From assembly GCF_000315915.1 (NCBI RefSeq), contig NC_020185.1, positions 1,860,001 to 1,924,000 of the forward strand: a stretch of 64,000 nt of DNA, in the 5' to 3' direction. Under the pieces are notes generated by a model that had not been told where the DNA came from, did no database searches, and saw nothing but the letters and a program-made list of their open reading frames with translations. Position 1 is the first letter of the stretch; the number at the start of each line of letters is the position of its first letter. Both the position numbers and the translations under genes were made by a program. The stretch comes from Henningerozyma blattae CBS 6284 (lineage: Eukaryota; Ascomycota; Saccharomycetes; Saccharomycetales; Saccharomycetaceae). This document shows, one piece after another, positions 47,743 through 57,939 of this stretch.

Positions 47743-49143
47743 TTATTTACCATTGGTATTAGTAGATGAGTGTTTCAATTCGAAACGAGCAGTATCACCA
47801 GGGAGTGAAGTTGGACAACTCATGTTCCCTACAGGACTCTTTGCTCTATTAAGTGTGGTGTGCTGAAGCATTCCACCAAATGTGAGGCTATTAACATTCG
47901 GTGAAGGACTGAATAAATTGTGAATATAATCCCCCATGTTAAAATTAGGAGTCTTGAGAAGATTTGCGGTAGCTCCTGATGACCTCAGTTCACGAGAAGG
48001 CGTCGTAGGAGCAAAGGATAATAGTGTTGAATTACCATGAATTGCATTTGACTTTTTCTTTTGGTTTGAAGGAGTTGCTGCTGAAAATAAAGTTGGAGAA
48101 TCTAGTAAAACATCTCCTAAGCCCACGTTTTGAGAAAATGTAGTATTAGCACCCGGAAAACTATTTGTAAGGTTTACATTGGGGGATGATATTGAAGTTT
48201 TAATATGTGATAATCTAATTGGTTGATCCTGTTCTTCAAGTTGTAAAGGATCATGCAAGTCTGTCATCATTTGGCGATAGATTAGTGATGAAGAAGGTGT
48301 AGAAGGAACTTTCGTCATAGGTGCAGAACTTAGACCGCCATGGTTACTAACAATAGCACCTGTGGCTAAAGCCCCTTTGGCAGGACTTCTAATAGTGCCC
48401 GTATAGGGACTTGCAGCTAAATACATCAATAAATCTGCTCCTATATCATTCTCCCCATTGTTGAGATTATTATCAGTTCTAGGGTTTCTATTGGGGGTCA
48501 TCATAAATAGTTTAGTGGCTGAAGATTGGAATTTAGGATCAAACTTATTGGGTGAGCCTCTACCCGGTGTCGAAGGAGGTTCAATGATTCTAACTTCTTT
48601 GATGTCAGATATATCTCTTTTCTGAGAGTCTCTCTTATTAGTGTTGGTTGGTTGTAAAATATTCACCTCTTTTCTCAAGCTCGTAACATGAGTAGTTGGT
48701 TGAAGAACTTGCGGTTGTTGTGTTTGAGCATCGATTAGATTTATGTTAGCTTCTGAGAAGGATATCCTGTGAAATCTATTTTTAGAATTCTCATTTGGAT
48801 TAGAGTTTTCAAGAGCATGTGATAAAGAAGTATTAGAAGTAGAGTTTCTTATCCCCTGAGCAAATGGTAATCCCTTTTTCAAAGGAGAAAATTTTGTTAC
48901 GATATGCTCGTGAGAAGTGGAACCAGCCCCCACTGACATCTTTCTTCTAGACTGAGGAGAACGCGTAACTCTATTGCTCTTGGGAGTGGCGACTCTGCTA
49001 AGCCCAAACTTCAATTGTCTTGTCATTTGGGCTAGCTCTGCCCTTTCCAAGATTTTCTGGGCTATCTCTTGCTCTTTTTCTGGTGATAAATCGTTTTTAG
49101 CATTAACAGTTTTCGTAGTGGTTTCGATCATGCTACTACTCAT
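47743..49143 (-). CDS. STB1: Stb1, G1/S regulator (SBF/MBF and Sin3 partner)
   Basis: 466 residues (420 in S. cerevisiae). Stb1 binds Swi6 and Sin3 and is a Cln-CDK target that helps time G1/S transcription. The N-terminus has LSPEKEQEIAQKILERAELAQMT followed by RQLKFGLS, the family signature. Other conserved blocks are GADLLMYLAASPYTGTIRSP, IRLSHIKTSISSP, TTPSRELR and LLKTPNFNMGDYIHNLFSPS. Many SP/TP CDK sites are scattered through a disordered protein. Divergent from ZIM17, as in S. cerevisiae. Confidence 0.95.
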   Translation of the reverse strand: MSSSMIETTTKTVNAKNDLSPEKEQEIAQKILERAELAQMTRQLKFGLSRVATPKSNRVTRSPQSRRKMSVGAGSTSHEHIVTKFSPLKKGLPFAQGIRNSTSNTSLSHALENSNPNENSKNRFHRISFSEANINLIDAQTQQPQVLQPTTHVTSLRKEVNILQPTNTNKRDSQKRDISDIKEVRIIEPPSTPGRGSPNKFDPKFQSSATKLFMMTPNRNPRTDNNLNNGENDIGADLLMYLAASPYTGTIRSPAKGALATGAIVSNHGGLSSAPMTKVPSTPSSSLIYRQMMTDLHDPLQLEEQDQPIRLSHIKTSISSPNVNLTNSFPGANTTFSQNVGLGDVLLDSPTLFSAATPSNQKKKSNAIHGNSTLLSFAPTTPSRELRSSGATANLLKTPNFNMGDYIHNLFSPSPNVNSLTFGGMLQHTTLNRAKSPVGNMSCPTSLPGDTARFELKHSSTNTNGK

Positions 49144-49545
49144 TGTATTGTAGTGGCTCTAGTCTTGGTTCTAGTTCTAATTCTTGCACCTTTTATAAAC
49201 TGTATTTTAATATCTTGGACAACAAGTCTCAAAAATATCTCACTGTCGTCGCAATTCCAATATCAATCCCAAACTCATACCCTAGCGATTTCAAAGCATC
49301 TACTTCCAGATTTTACCCAATCTTTAGCAAGTTCCTGTGGTTCGCGAAACTTTTGGTGTCTGTTCTGCTAACTTCGGTCGCGATAATTAGATTTCTACAA
49401 ACGGTAAACGTAATATTTCAGTCTTATTAAGGGCATTTAAGTACGTGCGTCATTTGCGTAAATAATCCAGCAATGAAAAATTGATAAACGAGTTGCGAAG
49501 TAAACCTAAAAACTAATTGTAGAGATAACCTCAAATACTTCAAAA
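49144..49545. promoter_or_regulatory. divergent STB1/ZIM17 promoter
   Basis: 402 bp. CGCGAAA near 49344 resembles an SCB box, which would fit G1 expression of STB1. The short open frames across it look spurious. Confidence 0.4.
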
Positions 49546-50130
49546 ATGCTTGGTATTCTAAAGAGCAGATCATTTGTATATGCCAGACCAGCACTAATAC
49601 GTCCCTTCCTTGCTGTCACATCTAGAGGTTTGCTTAAGTTATCAACTACTCAATATGCAAGATTCCTTCATATTTCGTCAAGGCATTTAAAATCTTCAAA
49701 AGACAATATCGATACTGAGAGAAATGGTACTAATACACAAACCGACGGAAGTAGACATCTTGGCACTTTTAAAGTAGACCAGCCACAGTTAATGATTGCG
49801 TTTACGTGTAAAAAATGTGATAATAGGTCATCTCATACTATGTCCAAACAAGCTTACACAAAGGGTACCGTACTAATAACTTGCCCTCATTGTCAAAGCA
49901 GACATTTAATTGCCGATCATTTGAAGATCTTTAGTGATAATCGCATTACTATCCAGGATATTTTAAAAGCAAAAGGTGAATCTGTTTCTCAGTCGGTAAA
50001 TGATCTGGTTTTTGAAGACATTCCTGAATCTTTAAAAAATGTGATTGGCCATTATGCAAAGGATGCTCCAAAGAACATGAGAGAAAAACTCGATAATAAA
50101 ACAATTCACAGTTTGCCGGGTGACAAATAA
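49546..50130 (+). CDS. ZIM17: Zim17/Hep1, mitochondrial Hsp70 escort zinc-finger protein
   Basis: 194 residues. Keeps the matrix Hsp70 Ssc1 (and Ssq1) soluble and supports import. The N-terminus is a basic, Ser/Arg-rich presequence (about 1-50). The DNL zinc finger (about 78-140) has [20 protein letters not shown], then [20 protein letters not shown]: two CxxC pairs bind zinc, and the family DNL is DHL here. The C-terminal 55 residues are variable. Confidence 0.95.
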   Translation: MLGILKSRSFVYARPALIRPFLAVTSRGLLKLSTTQYARFLHISSRHLKSSKDNIDTERNGTNTQTDGSRHLGTFKVDQPQLMIAFTCKKCDNRSSHTMSKQAYTKGTVLITCPHCQSRHLIADHLKIFSDNRITIQDILKAKGESVSQSVNDLVFEDIPESLKNVIGHYAKDAPKNMREKLDNKTIHSLPGDK

Positions 50131-50239
50131 CCGTTGCAATTACTGTTATTTTTATCATTATTATACTTTTTTTTATTGGCTTGTATCACATATTTATTAG
50201 AGAATTTAGTATTATATAGGCATTTAAAATAATTACATA

Positions 50240-51706
50240 TTAAGTTAAAAACATCATTGAAAAAAATATTAACATACACAGCATTCCTAGTCTTAGAATC
50301 TGTGACCCAAAATTTCTCTTAGGAGAGGAATTTTCTAGGGAAGCAGCCTCAACGCCAGATGATCTTACTATTGTTTCCTGTTTTTCAGATTTTAAATCAT
50401 TCACCACCTTTATTCTTTTTGACTCTTTGCTTCTCGCTTTTCCATTAATATCGTATATTTCATATTCACATTGCAAATCTTTATCCTCTAAAGTTACATA
50501 ATATCCTCTTAATCCATGGTTTCCTTTGAAAATAATTGGTGACGCAACACTTCTTATGGCAGTTCCTTCTATATTTAAATTATCATATCGATTTTTACAA
50601 ATTGGTAATTGGTGTTTATTGAAAAAGGCTTGTTTACTCGTGACATTAAGTGTTTCATCCGCGACAATAAATTTAGACATTTCTTTAGATCTTAAAGGAG
50701 GTATTTCTTTGTATGTATTCTTTAATTTTTCAAAATCACCCAAAATATGTGCATTTCCCTCTGAGTCTAAGGAAACTAATCCATAATTATTAGATTCTTG
50801 GGTAAATTCATACACCAATCCACCGCTAAAAGTAGGTGTCATCGGTTTAGAAAATAATGCCTTAACTTCATCAAATTGTCTTGGCAATACTTGATTACAA
50901 CCAAATTCAGAAAATATTATAGGCTTAGTGTAACTCGAGTAAGTTCTAATTAACTTATCATAGCCAGAGCTCTCCATAGTTTGTGTACCGCACCATTGAT
51001 AAGAATTGACGCCATAAAAATCAACGCTATTGTAAGTATCTCCCTTTTCTTCAGCACATTCCAAATAACTAGCTAAAGATGCTCTGTAATTCAAATCATC
51101 AGCTGCACTGTATCCGACAGGAATAGATCTGGGGCTGTGTTTTTCAATATATTTTTTCAAATCACCTATGATAACTTTAATATATTTTGGTGAAAATTGT
51201 GCAGACTTCATATCATTAACAACTTCATTTCCGGCAAAAAAACCCAAAGTGTTGTTATAGTATGAAAATTTTTCTACTACTTTAAATATATGCTGTACAT
51301 ATGACATCGTATATGTACTCCAAGGTTCATACCTATTCAAATGTTGTCCCTGTACTGGTGAATTAACATCAAGCAATAAATAAATACCTGCTGCTGCTAA
51401 CATGGTCATACATTTATCATGATCTAAATCTGGATTTATTGAATAAATACGGATAGTATTAATACCTAACTCTTGAAATAATACAATGTCACGAGCACAT
51501 TTTTCTGGATCAGAAAGTGGGTCACTTTTACTCAATTCTTCTGATGAGCCACCTGGCTGATAGTCCACTCCCTTAATATAAAACCTTTCCTTGGTAATAG
51601 AATCGACAAAATATTTCCCTACTACATCAATAGGGTGGATAGCCGCCCAAAGCTTGCTGGGTAATAATAATAAGAATAGGAATTGCTTAATAATATTTGA
51701 CTTCAT
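50240..51706 (-). CDS. GAS4: Gas4-type 1,3-beta-glucanosyltransferase (GH72)
   Basis: 488 residues from the ATG at 51706 (MKSNIIKQFLFLLLLPSKLW, a signal peptide). GH72 enzymes elongate and rearrange beta-1,3-glucan in the wall. Visible: FYIKGVDYQPGGSSEE, GINTIRIYSINPDLDHDKCM, GFFAGNEVVND with the acid/base Glu, and PIIFSEFGCNQVLP with the nucleophile Glu. The C-terminus has a Ser/Asn site before a hydrophobic tail (LRLGMLCMLIFFSMMFL), a GPI signal. There is no cysteine-rich CBM43 module, matching the Gas3/4/5 type. Closest resemblance is to Gas4, a spore-wall enzyme; the position near RFA2/ZIM17 on merged XIV/XV synteny and a middle-sporulation element upstream agree. Confidence 0.93.
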   Translation of the reverse strand: MKSNIIKQFLFLLLLPSKLWAAIHPIDVVGKYFVDSITKERFYIKGVDYQPGGSSEELSKSDPLSDPEKCARDIVLFQELGINTIRIYSINPDLDHDKCMTMLAAAGIYLLLDVNSPVQGQHLNRYEPWSTYTMSYVQHIFKVVEKFSYYNNTLGFFAGNEVVNDMKSAQFSPKYIKVIIGDLKKYIEKHSPRSIPVGYSAADDLNYRASLASYLECAEEKGDTYNSVDFYGVNSYQWCGTQTMESSGYDKLIRTYSSYTKPIIFSEFGCNQVLPRQFDEVKALFSKPMTPTFSGGLVYEFTQESNNYGLVSLDSEGNAHILGDFEKLKNTYKEIPPLRSKEMSKFIVADETLNVTSKQAFFNKHQLPICKNRYDNLNIEGTAIRSVASPIIFKGNHGLRGYYVTLEDKDLQCEYEIYDINGKARSKESKRIKVVNDLKSEKQETIVRSSGVEAASLENSSPKRNFGSQILRLGMLCMLIFFSMMFLT

Positions 51707-52109
51707 AATTAATACCAATACAGTATTTATGCTCTTATTAATTTTTTTTATTTTTTTTTAATACTTTCTTTAAGCAAAAGCTACTTACTGTCTACATATT
51801 TTCTGGCATTTTTTATTATTTTCGTATACTTTTTTGGAAAGTTTTAAATTCGAATTATTTTTTTTTGCGACACAAATTTGACAATCAAAATTTAAACCCT
51901 TTATATGAATTTTAAAAAAAAGTATCTTATATGCTTGCAAAGAAATAATTGGACCAATACTTGTAATAAATTAAATCATTTGGTAAAATGAATTGTAAAT
52001 AGTATTGAAATTCGAATATCCATATATGAAGAATTTAAAATGAGGCGAATAGGCTACATGGGTACGTATTATATTACAGATAGTATTTATTTTTCTAATT
52101 CATAAGATA
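51707..52109. promoter_or_regulatory. GAS4 promoter with middle-sporulation element
   Basis: 403 bp. GACACAAAT at 51869-51877 fits the Ndt80 consensus GNCRCAAAW exactly, 163 bp before the GAS4 ATG. T-rich sequence lies between. Confidence 0.65.
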
Positions 52110-52928
52110 TCATAAAGCGAAATAATGATCATCATCAAATGTAGGATATATGTAACCCTGCTCGATTAATTGTGTACAGCATCGTCTGGCTTGATCTTCA
52201 CTAATATTTAAGGATTGTGCAATTAAAGCTGTTGGCACAGCAAATTGGTTTGCATCTTGACCTTCACACTTCTTTCTACAGAAAGCCAAGACTTCTTGGG
52301 CTGTGTCACCACTATTTGAATTTTCTGAAACGAATAATGATTTACCTTCTTCTTGGGTGTCTTTAACAGCCTCACCTGATGGATTTTGCATTTTTCCCAT
52401 TGCAATAGCATGACATTTTATAACTTCTAAATGATGGGTAATTACTTCATTAAAAGAGTCAACAGTCCTAATTACAGCATATTGTACGTTTTTTTTGCCA
52501 CCAAATTCTTTTAAAGCACCGTGAACCTTAACATAACTGCCTACTTTATATTGTTGAGCTATTTGAGAATTACCTGCCTTTTCTGAATCATCTTGACTGG
52601 TAGAAATATCATTACTATCATCACTCCACTTTCTTACATCAATTTGGCCAGTACCATCTTCAATAGTTAGAAAGATGTTTGAAGTATGATCAGTAATGTT
52701 TCTCACGACACCCACAAAAGATATATGATTTAATTCTTGGTTATGGATAACAAAAGGGCCATCTTGAACCAATTGCTTAGATTCTGTAATTTGTTTGATT
52801 GTGACAGGTGTTAAAGAATTATTACGATTGATAGCTTCAGAGCCATCGGAGGAATGTATTTTATCACTGCTGTCAAAACCACCCCCTGTAGTTGATGAAT
52901 AATCTGTGTATGGTGTGAATGTAGCCAT
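52110..52928 (-). CDS. RFA2: Rfa2, RPA32 subunit of replication protein A
   Basis: 272 residues (273 in S. cerevisiae). Middle subunit of the RPA single-stranded-DNA-binding trimer. The N-terminus (1-40) is Ser/Thr/Gly-rich and carries the phosphorylation region. The OB fold (about 45-175) includes VTIKQITESKQLVQDGPFVI, ISFVGVVRNITDHTSNIFLT and IEDGTGQIDVRKW. A C-terminal winged helix (about 205-272) holds FCRKKCEGQDANQFAVPTAL and LNISEDQARRCCTQLIEQGY. Two MCB boxes upstream fit S-phase expression. Confidence 0.97.
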   Translation of the reverse strand: MATFTPYTDYSSTTGGGFDSSDKIHSSDGSEAINRNNSLTPVTIKQITESKQLVQDGPFVIHNQELNHISFVGVVRNITDHTSNIFLTIEDGTGQIDVRKWSDDSNDISTSQDDSEKAGNSQIAQQYKVGSYVKVHGALKEFGGKKNVQYAVIRTVDSFNEVITHHLEVIKCHAIAMGKMQNPSGEAVKDTQEEGKSLFVSENSNSGDTAQEVLAFCRKKCEGQDANQFAVPTALIAQSLNISEDQARRCCTQLIEQGYIYPTFDDDHYFAL

Positions 52929-53330
52929 TATAATATTATAGTTTAATGTAGAGATGACTTTGCCTTTAGTTATTTTATAGTTGCACCTATGGCGATAATT
53001 TAAGTGCTTTTTGTTTTATACCACTGAGCTGGATCTGAAGAGGAGATTGTACATGAAAGTTATTGGAAAAAGTCCGTTTACGCGACTCAAGAATTTATTC
53101 GGCGAGAACGCGTAAACTCAATATTTATAAAATTCTTAAGCTAACAGGCTTCATTTTAATAATGTATGTTTTCTATAGCCTCATTGTACAAACATTTAAC
53201 TTACACTCGACATATATACATTATTTTTTAGAAAAAAATAAATAAAAATAATTGAATGAATTAATTTATTAATAATATACAATTTTTGATTATATTACGT
53301 AGTGAAAAATGATGAGTTTTTTTTTGAATC
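52929..53330. promoter_or_regulatory. RFA2 promoter with MCB boxes
   Basis: 402 bp. ACGCGAC at 53080-53086 and ACGCGT at 53108-53113, 150-185 bp before RFA2. The right third is the KRI1 3' flank. Confidence 0.7.
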
Positions 53331-55211
53331 TCAATGCTTATATATACATTTATCATGCCTTCTTTTTTTATTTCTATGCTTTTTGTTAGAATGATGATGG
53401 CCAGAATGACGTTTCTTGTTATTATCAATTGGGAAACTGATTTCACCAGTATCTGCTAGACCATTCTCGTTCTTGAAAACAGACTTTCTCCATTCCTTTA
53501 ATCTCTTCGATTTAGTTACCTTTCTTCTATCCTTGTCTCTTAATTCTTTTGGTCTATATGGTGCAAATTTTTTCAAACCAATATATTGATTTAAGTCGGC
53601 ATCATCTGCAGCAAAAATTTCTCTTGCAGTTAGACCATAACTTTCTGGAGAAACTTCACGATAACGGAATTTCAAGCCATCTTCATCCCTGGTACGTGAT
53701 CTAGATTTTCGTTCTTCCTCTTCTTTTTCAACTTCTTCAATGATGGTCAATTTATTCTGTTGTATTGTTTTTTCAATAATCTCAGACATGTCCTTCTTTT
53801 CCTTTCTCTTTGATTTCTTTTCATTCTTTTTCCCTTTTCTGGTTTGTTTTTCTCTGGCATCATCATTACCTACTTCTTCATCATCCTCTCCTACTTCTTC
53901 ATCATCATCTCCTGCTTCTTCTGCATCACCTACTTCTTTATTATCATTTTCTTCTTTATCGTTATTAGCACCTTGCTCAGCGTTAAATTCAGCCATTAAT
54001 TCATCATCATCATCCCAGGTTGGTTTCCCCTCCTTATCATAAAATTCTTCATTAAAGATATCGCCAACAACTTGATCCCAGGAGTCAGCTGAGAAATCAC
54101 TGTTTAGTAAAGTTTCTGTGATTTTCTTAATCATCTTTTCATCTAAATCTGCACCATATTCTTTCTTTAATTGTTCTAAGACATCTGTGTATTTGTATTG
54201 TACCTTTTCTTCTTTCTTTTTATGAATTTTCTTTTCTCTGTTCTCATTTTCACTCTTTTTTTCTTGCTTTTCCTCCTCTCTCTTCTTTCTACGTGAAGTA
54301 TTAGCAGATCTTCTTAAAGTAGCTTGATTACGTGCATATGATACAATTTCAGCAGCATTAGGATCTTCATAACGAAAGTTGTATGCATGCTCAAATTCTT
54401 CAACTGCATCATCGAATTCCTCCTCATCTTCATCATTTTCTTGCTCGCCGTCTAGTGGAATGACTTTATCACCTTTCTTCGGAATCCATGCTTGCCCGCT
54501 AACGAAAGCTTCTAAGAACTTTTCTTCATCTTTAGAAGGATCAGGCAATTTTAAAGCAGGTGTTTTTGTCTTCTGTTTTGGTTCTTTTTTTGTTAAAAAG
54601 TCATCTTCGTCCTCATCACTGTCCTTAGAAGAGTTTTCTTTTTTATCTTCTGTCTCATCATTTTTAAAGGCATCATTAATTTCTGCCAATAATTGTTGTC
54701 TTTCTTCTCTTTGCTGTGAAACAAATGATTGTTTGCCGTCGACGGTTTTAGTGAAATCTTCATCATCATGATTCATCCTATCCTCATCTTCATCATCGGC
54801 AAAGGTATTGCCAGCAAGAAGGTTCATTCTATGATAGTCTTTCAAATAAATTGGTTTATGCTTGTCAGATGTTTGTAAGTTTGCAACTGCTTTTTCTGGT
54901 TCCTGAAAGAATTTAATCTTTGGATCTAATAATTTGTCAGTTTCATTATTCTTTATAGCATTTAAAACTTTATTGATACCATCCTCGACTTCTTCAGTGA
55001 CTAATTCACCAAAATCATCTTCGTTTTCACTAGATTCAGCATCAGAATCAGTTTCTGAGTCTGATACCGGCTTGACTTGTTTATTTTGGACAATAGTTTT
55101 TTTTTCTTCAGTTGTAGTAGGCTGATTTTGCAGCTGCTCTCTTTTAGCGGCTTCTCTAGCCTTTTTAGCGGCTTCTCTAGCCTTTTTAGCGGCAGACTTC
55201 TTTCTTGGCAT
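53331..55211 (-). CDS. KRI1: Kri1, nucleolar 40S-assembly factor
   Basis: 626 residues (591 in S. cerevisiae). Works with Krr1 and snR30 in early pre-40S (SSU processome) assembly. The N-terminus is Lys/Ala-rich with tandem AAKKAREAAKKAREAAKRE. Conserved blocks: KPIYLKDYHRMNLLAGN, AFVSGQAWIPK, AYNFRYEDPNAAEIVSYARN, KEEKVQYKYTDVLEQLKKEY, DDELMAEFN, and near the C-terminus FRYREVSPESYGLTAREIF and GLKKFAPYRPKELRDKDRRK. A repeated acidic DDEEVGEDDEEVG segment lies near 445. The C-terminal tail is basic (nucleolar signal). PAC and RRPE motifs lie upstream. Confidence 0.96.
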   Translation of the reverse strand: MPRKKSAAKKAREAAKKAREAAKREQLQNQPTTTEEKKTIVQNKQVKPVSDSETDSDAESSENEDDFGELVTEEVEDGINKVLNAIKNNETDKLLDPKIKFFQEPEKAVANLQTSDKHKPIYLKDYHRMNLLAGNTFADDEDEDRMNHDDEDFTKTVDGKQSFVSQQREERQQLLAEINDAFKNDETEDKKENSSKDSDEDEDDFLTKKEPKQKTKTPALKLPDPSKDEEKFLEAFVSGQAWIPKKGDKVIPLDGEQENDEDEEEFDDAVEEFEHAYNFRYEDPNAAEIVSYARNQATLRRSANTSRRKKREEEKQEKKSENENREKKIHKKKEEKVQYKYTDVLEQLKKEYGADLDEKMIKKITETLLNSDFSADSWDQVVGDIFNEEFYDKEGKPTWDDDDELMAEFNAEQGANNDKEENDNKEVGDAEEAGDDDEEVGEDDEEVGNDDAREKQTRKGKKNEKKSKRKEKKDMSEIIEKTIQQNKLTIIEEVEKEEEERKSRSRTRDEDGLKFRYREVSPESYGLTAREIFAADDADLNQYIGLKKFAPYRPKELRDKDRRKVTKSKRLKEWRKSVFKNENGLADTGEISFPIDNNKKRHSGHHHSNKKHRNKKRRHDKCIYKH

Positions 55212-56631
55212 AGTTTTACAATATATGTATTATAAATATTTTTTCTGTGACCAAATAATAAATATATATATATATATTACAAATAAAATTATAATATTAA
55301 ATTCTTGATTCTTTTTTATTTCAATATTATTTATGAGATGAGATGAGGTAAATGAAATTTTTAATTTTTTTTTAAGATGTATTCCGGGTAAAGCGTTAGG
55401 AAAAAATGAAAGTGAACTAAATAAAGGTAAATACTAAATTAAGTCATCGTGCACAAATAGCATTTAGATTAATGACACCTAACAAAGTATTTTAAAAAAA
55501 AATTAAATATGTAATAAAACTAATAAACAGATCTGAAACAATTTATAAATATAATACATTATAAAATATTTATATATATGGTTATATATAAGTAATAAAT
55601 AATCAACTAATAGACTTGAACTCCAATGTGAGGCAGTTTAGTAATTGGAATCTAAATGTGTTAAACAAAACAAAATATTAATATAATTTTTTATCTGATT
55701 ATAATCCTAGCCAAAAATAATAGAAATAATTGAAATGTATAGGAGATGACATTAGAAATGTCGTTTGCTCATGTTATCTATAGAAATATTTCAAAGTTAT
55801 TCATTTTAATATTTCAAATAAAAATCAATCAGTATGATGGTGATGAGGCATAAGTGAACATTTAACCAAATATATAATGTTGAAGAATTTTGCCCCTCCA
55901 AAAAAAATATTTTTTTCTATCAAACCATGTGAGTTAAAGGAGAATATATAAGTACAGTTATATTAATAGATACTAATCTTGGGATAAAAAAACAACAACA
56001 TATCTCTTTAAATAAAGATGTAAGTAAAAAAAGAAAGGAGTTAAGAGATATTGAAAGTATAAAAAAAAATAGAATTAGTGATACTTGTCAATGCAATAAC
56101 AATATAGTAGATAGGATGATATTATTGAAATAAAAAAATAGTGAAAATAGTTACTAGAAATATTTAAGAAAACACGTAAAAAAAAGAGATATTGTATTTT
56201 AAATATGGTCTTAGTGGCTATGGCAGTTGAAATAATAATAGTAATAATAAGTGTAATAATAGTAATAATAGAAATAGTAATAATAATAATAATAATAAAT
56301 AATATGATAGTTATAATAATGTAATAGTAATAATAATATAATAGTTGCCGAAGAAAAAAAATAGGAAGTAAGAAATAGATTAAGTAGAAGCAGAAGCAGT
56401 ATCAGAATCCGAATCAAATATATAAAAGTTGAAGGAAATGAAGTAGAAGGAAATGAAATAGTAAAAAAAGAATAATAACAATAACAACAATGATGATTAA
56501 TAAATATCAATTATAAACAATGATATTTAAAGGGAGAAAAAAGATTAGCCAAAATATGACGATGGAAACCATATTGGTAACGAATAGAAGATGGAAGAGA
56601 AATCTAGTTTCCTCATGCTATATGAATTCAA
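55212..56631. other. KRI1 promoter and MCK1 3' flank
   Basis: 1.4 kb. Tandem PAC cores GATGAGATGAG (55337-55347) and the RRPE-like TGAAATTTTT nearby mark the KRI1 promoter, about 130 bp before its ATG. The middle (55450-56200) is AT-rich with nothing recognised. The right end is a trinucleotide repeat. Confidence 0.6.
56230..56342. repeat. imperfect TAA/ATA trinucleotide repeat
   Basis: About 110 bp of TAA-type triplets, interrupted at several points, just past the MCK1 3' end. Confidence 0.85.
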
Positions 56632-57939
56632 TTATGGATTATTCGTATTATTTGAATTGTCATTTGAATTGGTATTACTTGTGACTGGAGTGGAATCTGA
56701 AGTATTAAAGTTTGGTGGTGGAGTGGAAGTTATATTATTATTAGCATTATTATTATTAGTATTGTTGTTGTTGTTGTTATTATTATTACTATTTTCATTA
56801 GCTTCATTTGAACCATTAGTATTAATTGAATAATTTGGTTTAATATTTTCAATCAAATCACCCAATATTTTCAATTCTAAGTCATCGAAATCAAATAAGT
56901 TTGGCAATAGAATTGGTTGAGTTTTGCCTCTTGGTAAGAAATATTTTTCATTTCTTAGATCATCAAAAAATGAATGAGCCAATATGTTTTTTGGTTGTAA
57001 TCTTTCAACTGGATCATAAACTAAGACTTTCATTAAAAGATCGATACCATCAGTTCCAGCATGACTGAAATATTTTTCGAATCTTTCCTTTGATGTACCT
57101 GTGAATAGAGGTTTTGAAAATAATGGACCGTCATAGGAAGGATTTGAGAAAAAAATGAATTTTTTAGCTGGAGGACCTAATAATTTGGAAATTTCTCTAA
57201 ATTGTAATAGGGGCTCTTGACCTTGGAATACAGCTTGACCTAATAACATTTCACCAATGACACAACCAAGCCCCCATATATCGATTTGAGTGGTATAATT
57301 AGTACAACCAAGAATTAGTTCTGGAGCTCTATAAAATCTAGAACAAATGTAACTAATGGATGGAGCATCTGGTTCCAACCTCTTGGCAGATCCAAAATCA
57401 CAAATCTTTAAGACCCCACTTTCTGGATTGACCAAGATATTTGAAGGTTTAATATCTCTATGACAAATACCCATGGAATGCAGATACATCATGGCTCTGG
57501 CTATTTGATAAGTATACAATTTAATATGTTTCAAGGGTAATTCCAATCTATTTGTGACGTATCTATTGATTTCTATCTGTAAAGTTTCTGGCAAACATTC
57601 CATAGCCAAATGTTGATAAACTTTATGATCTTGTGGTGATAGATGAGTAAAGAAATATTCCAATTTAACCACGTTTGGATGGTTTGTCATTCTCAAGATT
57701 TGCAACTCCCTTGATTTATATTCTGTTTGAGCAGGTACTTTCTTAATAGCAAAGGGACCGTACCAAGTCTCTTTATCTGGAGTGATATATGCTTGAACAA
57801 CAGTACCAAAAGCACCATGGCCAATCTTTCTATACTCTTTAATCAACATCTTCCTTGTGACGTTCGATTTATTGGAAGTAACATCATCAGCGACGAATTC
57901 TTCACATTTATAATTAGATTGTGGATTATGAGATGACAT
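56632..57939 (-). CDS. MCK1: Mck1, GSK-3 family kinase
   Basis: 435 residues (375 in S. cerevisiae). A dual-specificity kinase with roles in meiosis, centromere function, DNA-damage response and stress. Kinase landmarks: IGHGAFGTVVQAYI (Gly loop), FAIKKVPAQ (Lys), HRDIKPSNILVNP (catalytic loop), KICDFGSAKRLEPD (DFG), SYICSRFYRAPELILG with the activation-loop Tyr of GSK-3 kinases. The C-terminal 65 residues are Asn/Ser/Thr-rich (a run of 11 Asn), which explains the extra length. MCK1-MRPS18 adjacency is as in S. cerevisiae YNL307C-YNL306W. Confidence 0.95.
   Translation of the reverse strand: MSSHNPQSNYKCEEFVADDVTSNKSNVTRKMLIKEYRKIGHGAFGTVVQAYITPDKETWYGPFAIKKVPAQTEYKSRELQILRMTNHPNVVKLEYFFTHLSPQDHKVYQHLAMECLPETLQIEINRYVTNRLELPLKHIKLYTYQIARAMMYLHSMGICHRDIKPSNILVNPESGVLKICDFGSAKRLEPDAPSISYICSRFYRAPELILGCTNYTTQIDIWGLGCVIGEMLLGQAVFQGQEPLLQFREISKLLGPPAKKFIFFSNPSYDGPLFSKPLFTGTSKERFEKYFSHAGTDGIDLLMKVLVYDPVERLQPKNILAHSFFDDLRNEKYFLPRGKTQPILLPNLFDFDDLELKILGDLIENIKPNYSINTNGSNEANENSNNNNNNNNNTNNNNANNNITSTPPPNFNTSDSTPVTSNTNSNDNSNNTNNP

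Noticed and set aside
49143..49430. Frames between STB1 and ZIM17
   Set aside because: They lie in the divergent promoter and overlap each other in different frames without recognisable content.
53063..53245. 60-residue frame with a membrane-like segment before KRI1
   Set aside because: It has no ATG at its beginning and covers the RFA2 MCB promoter.
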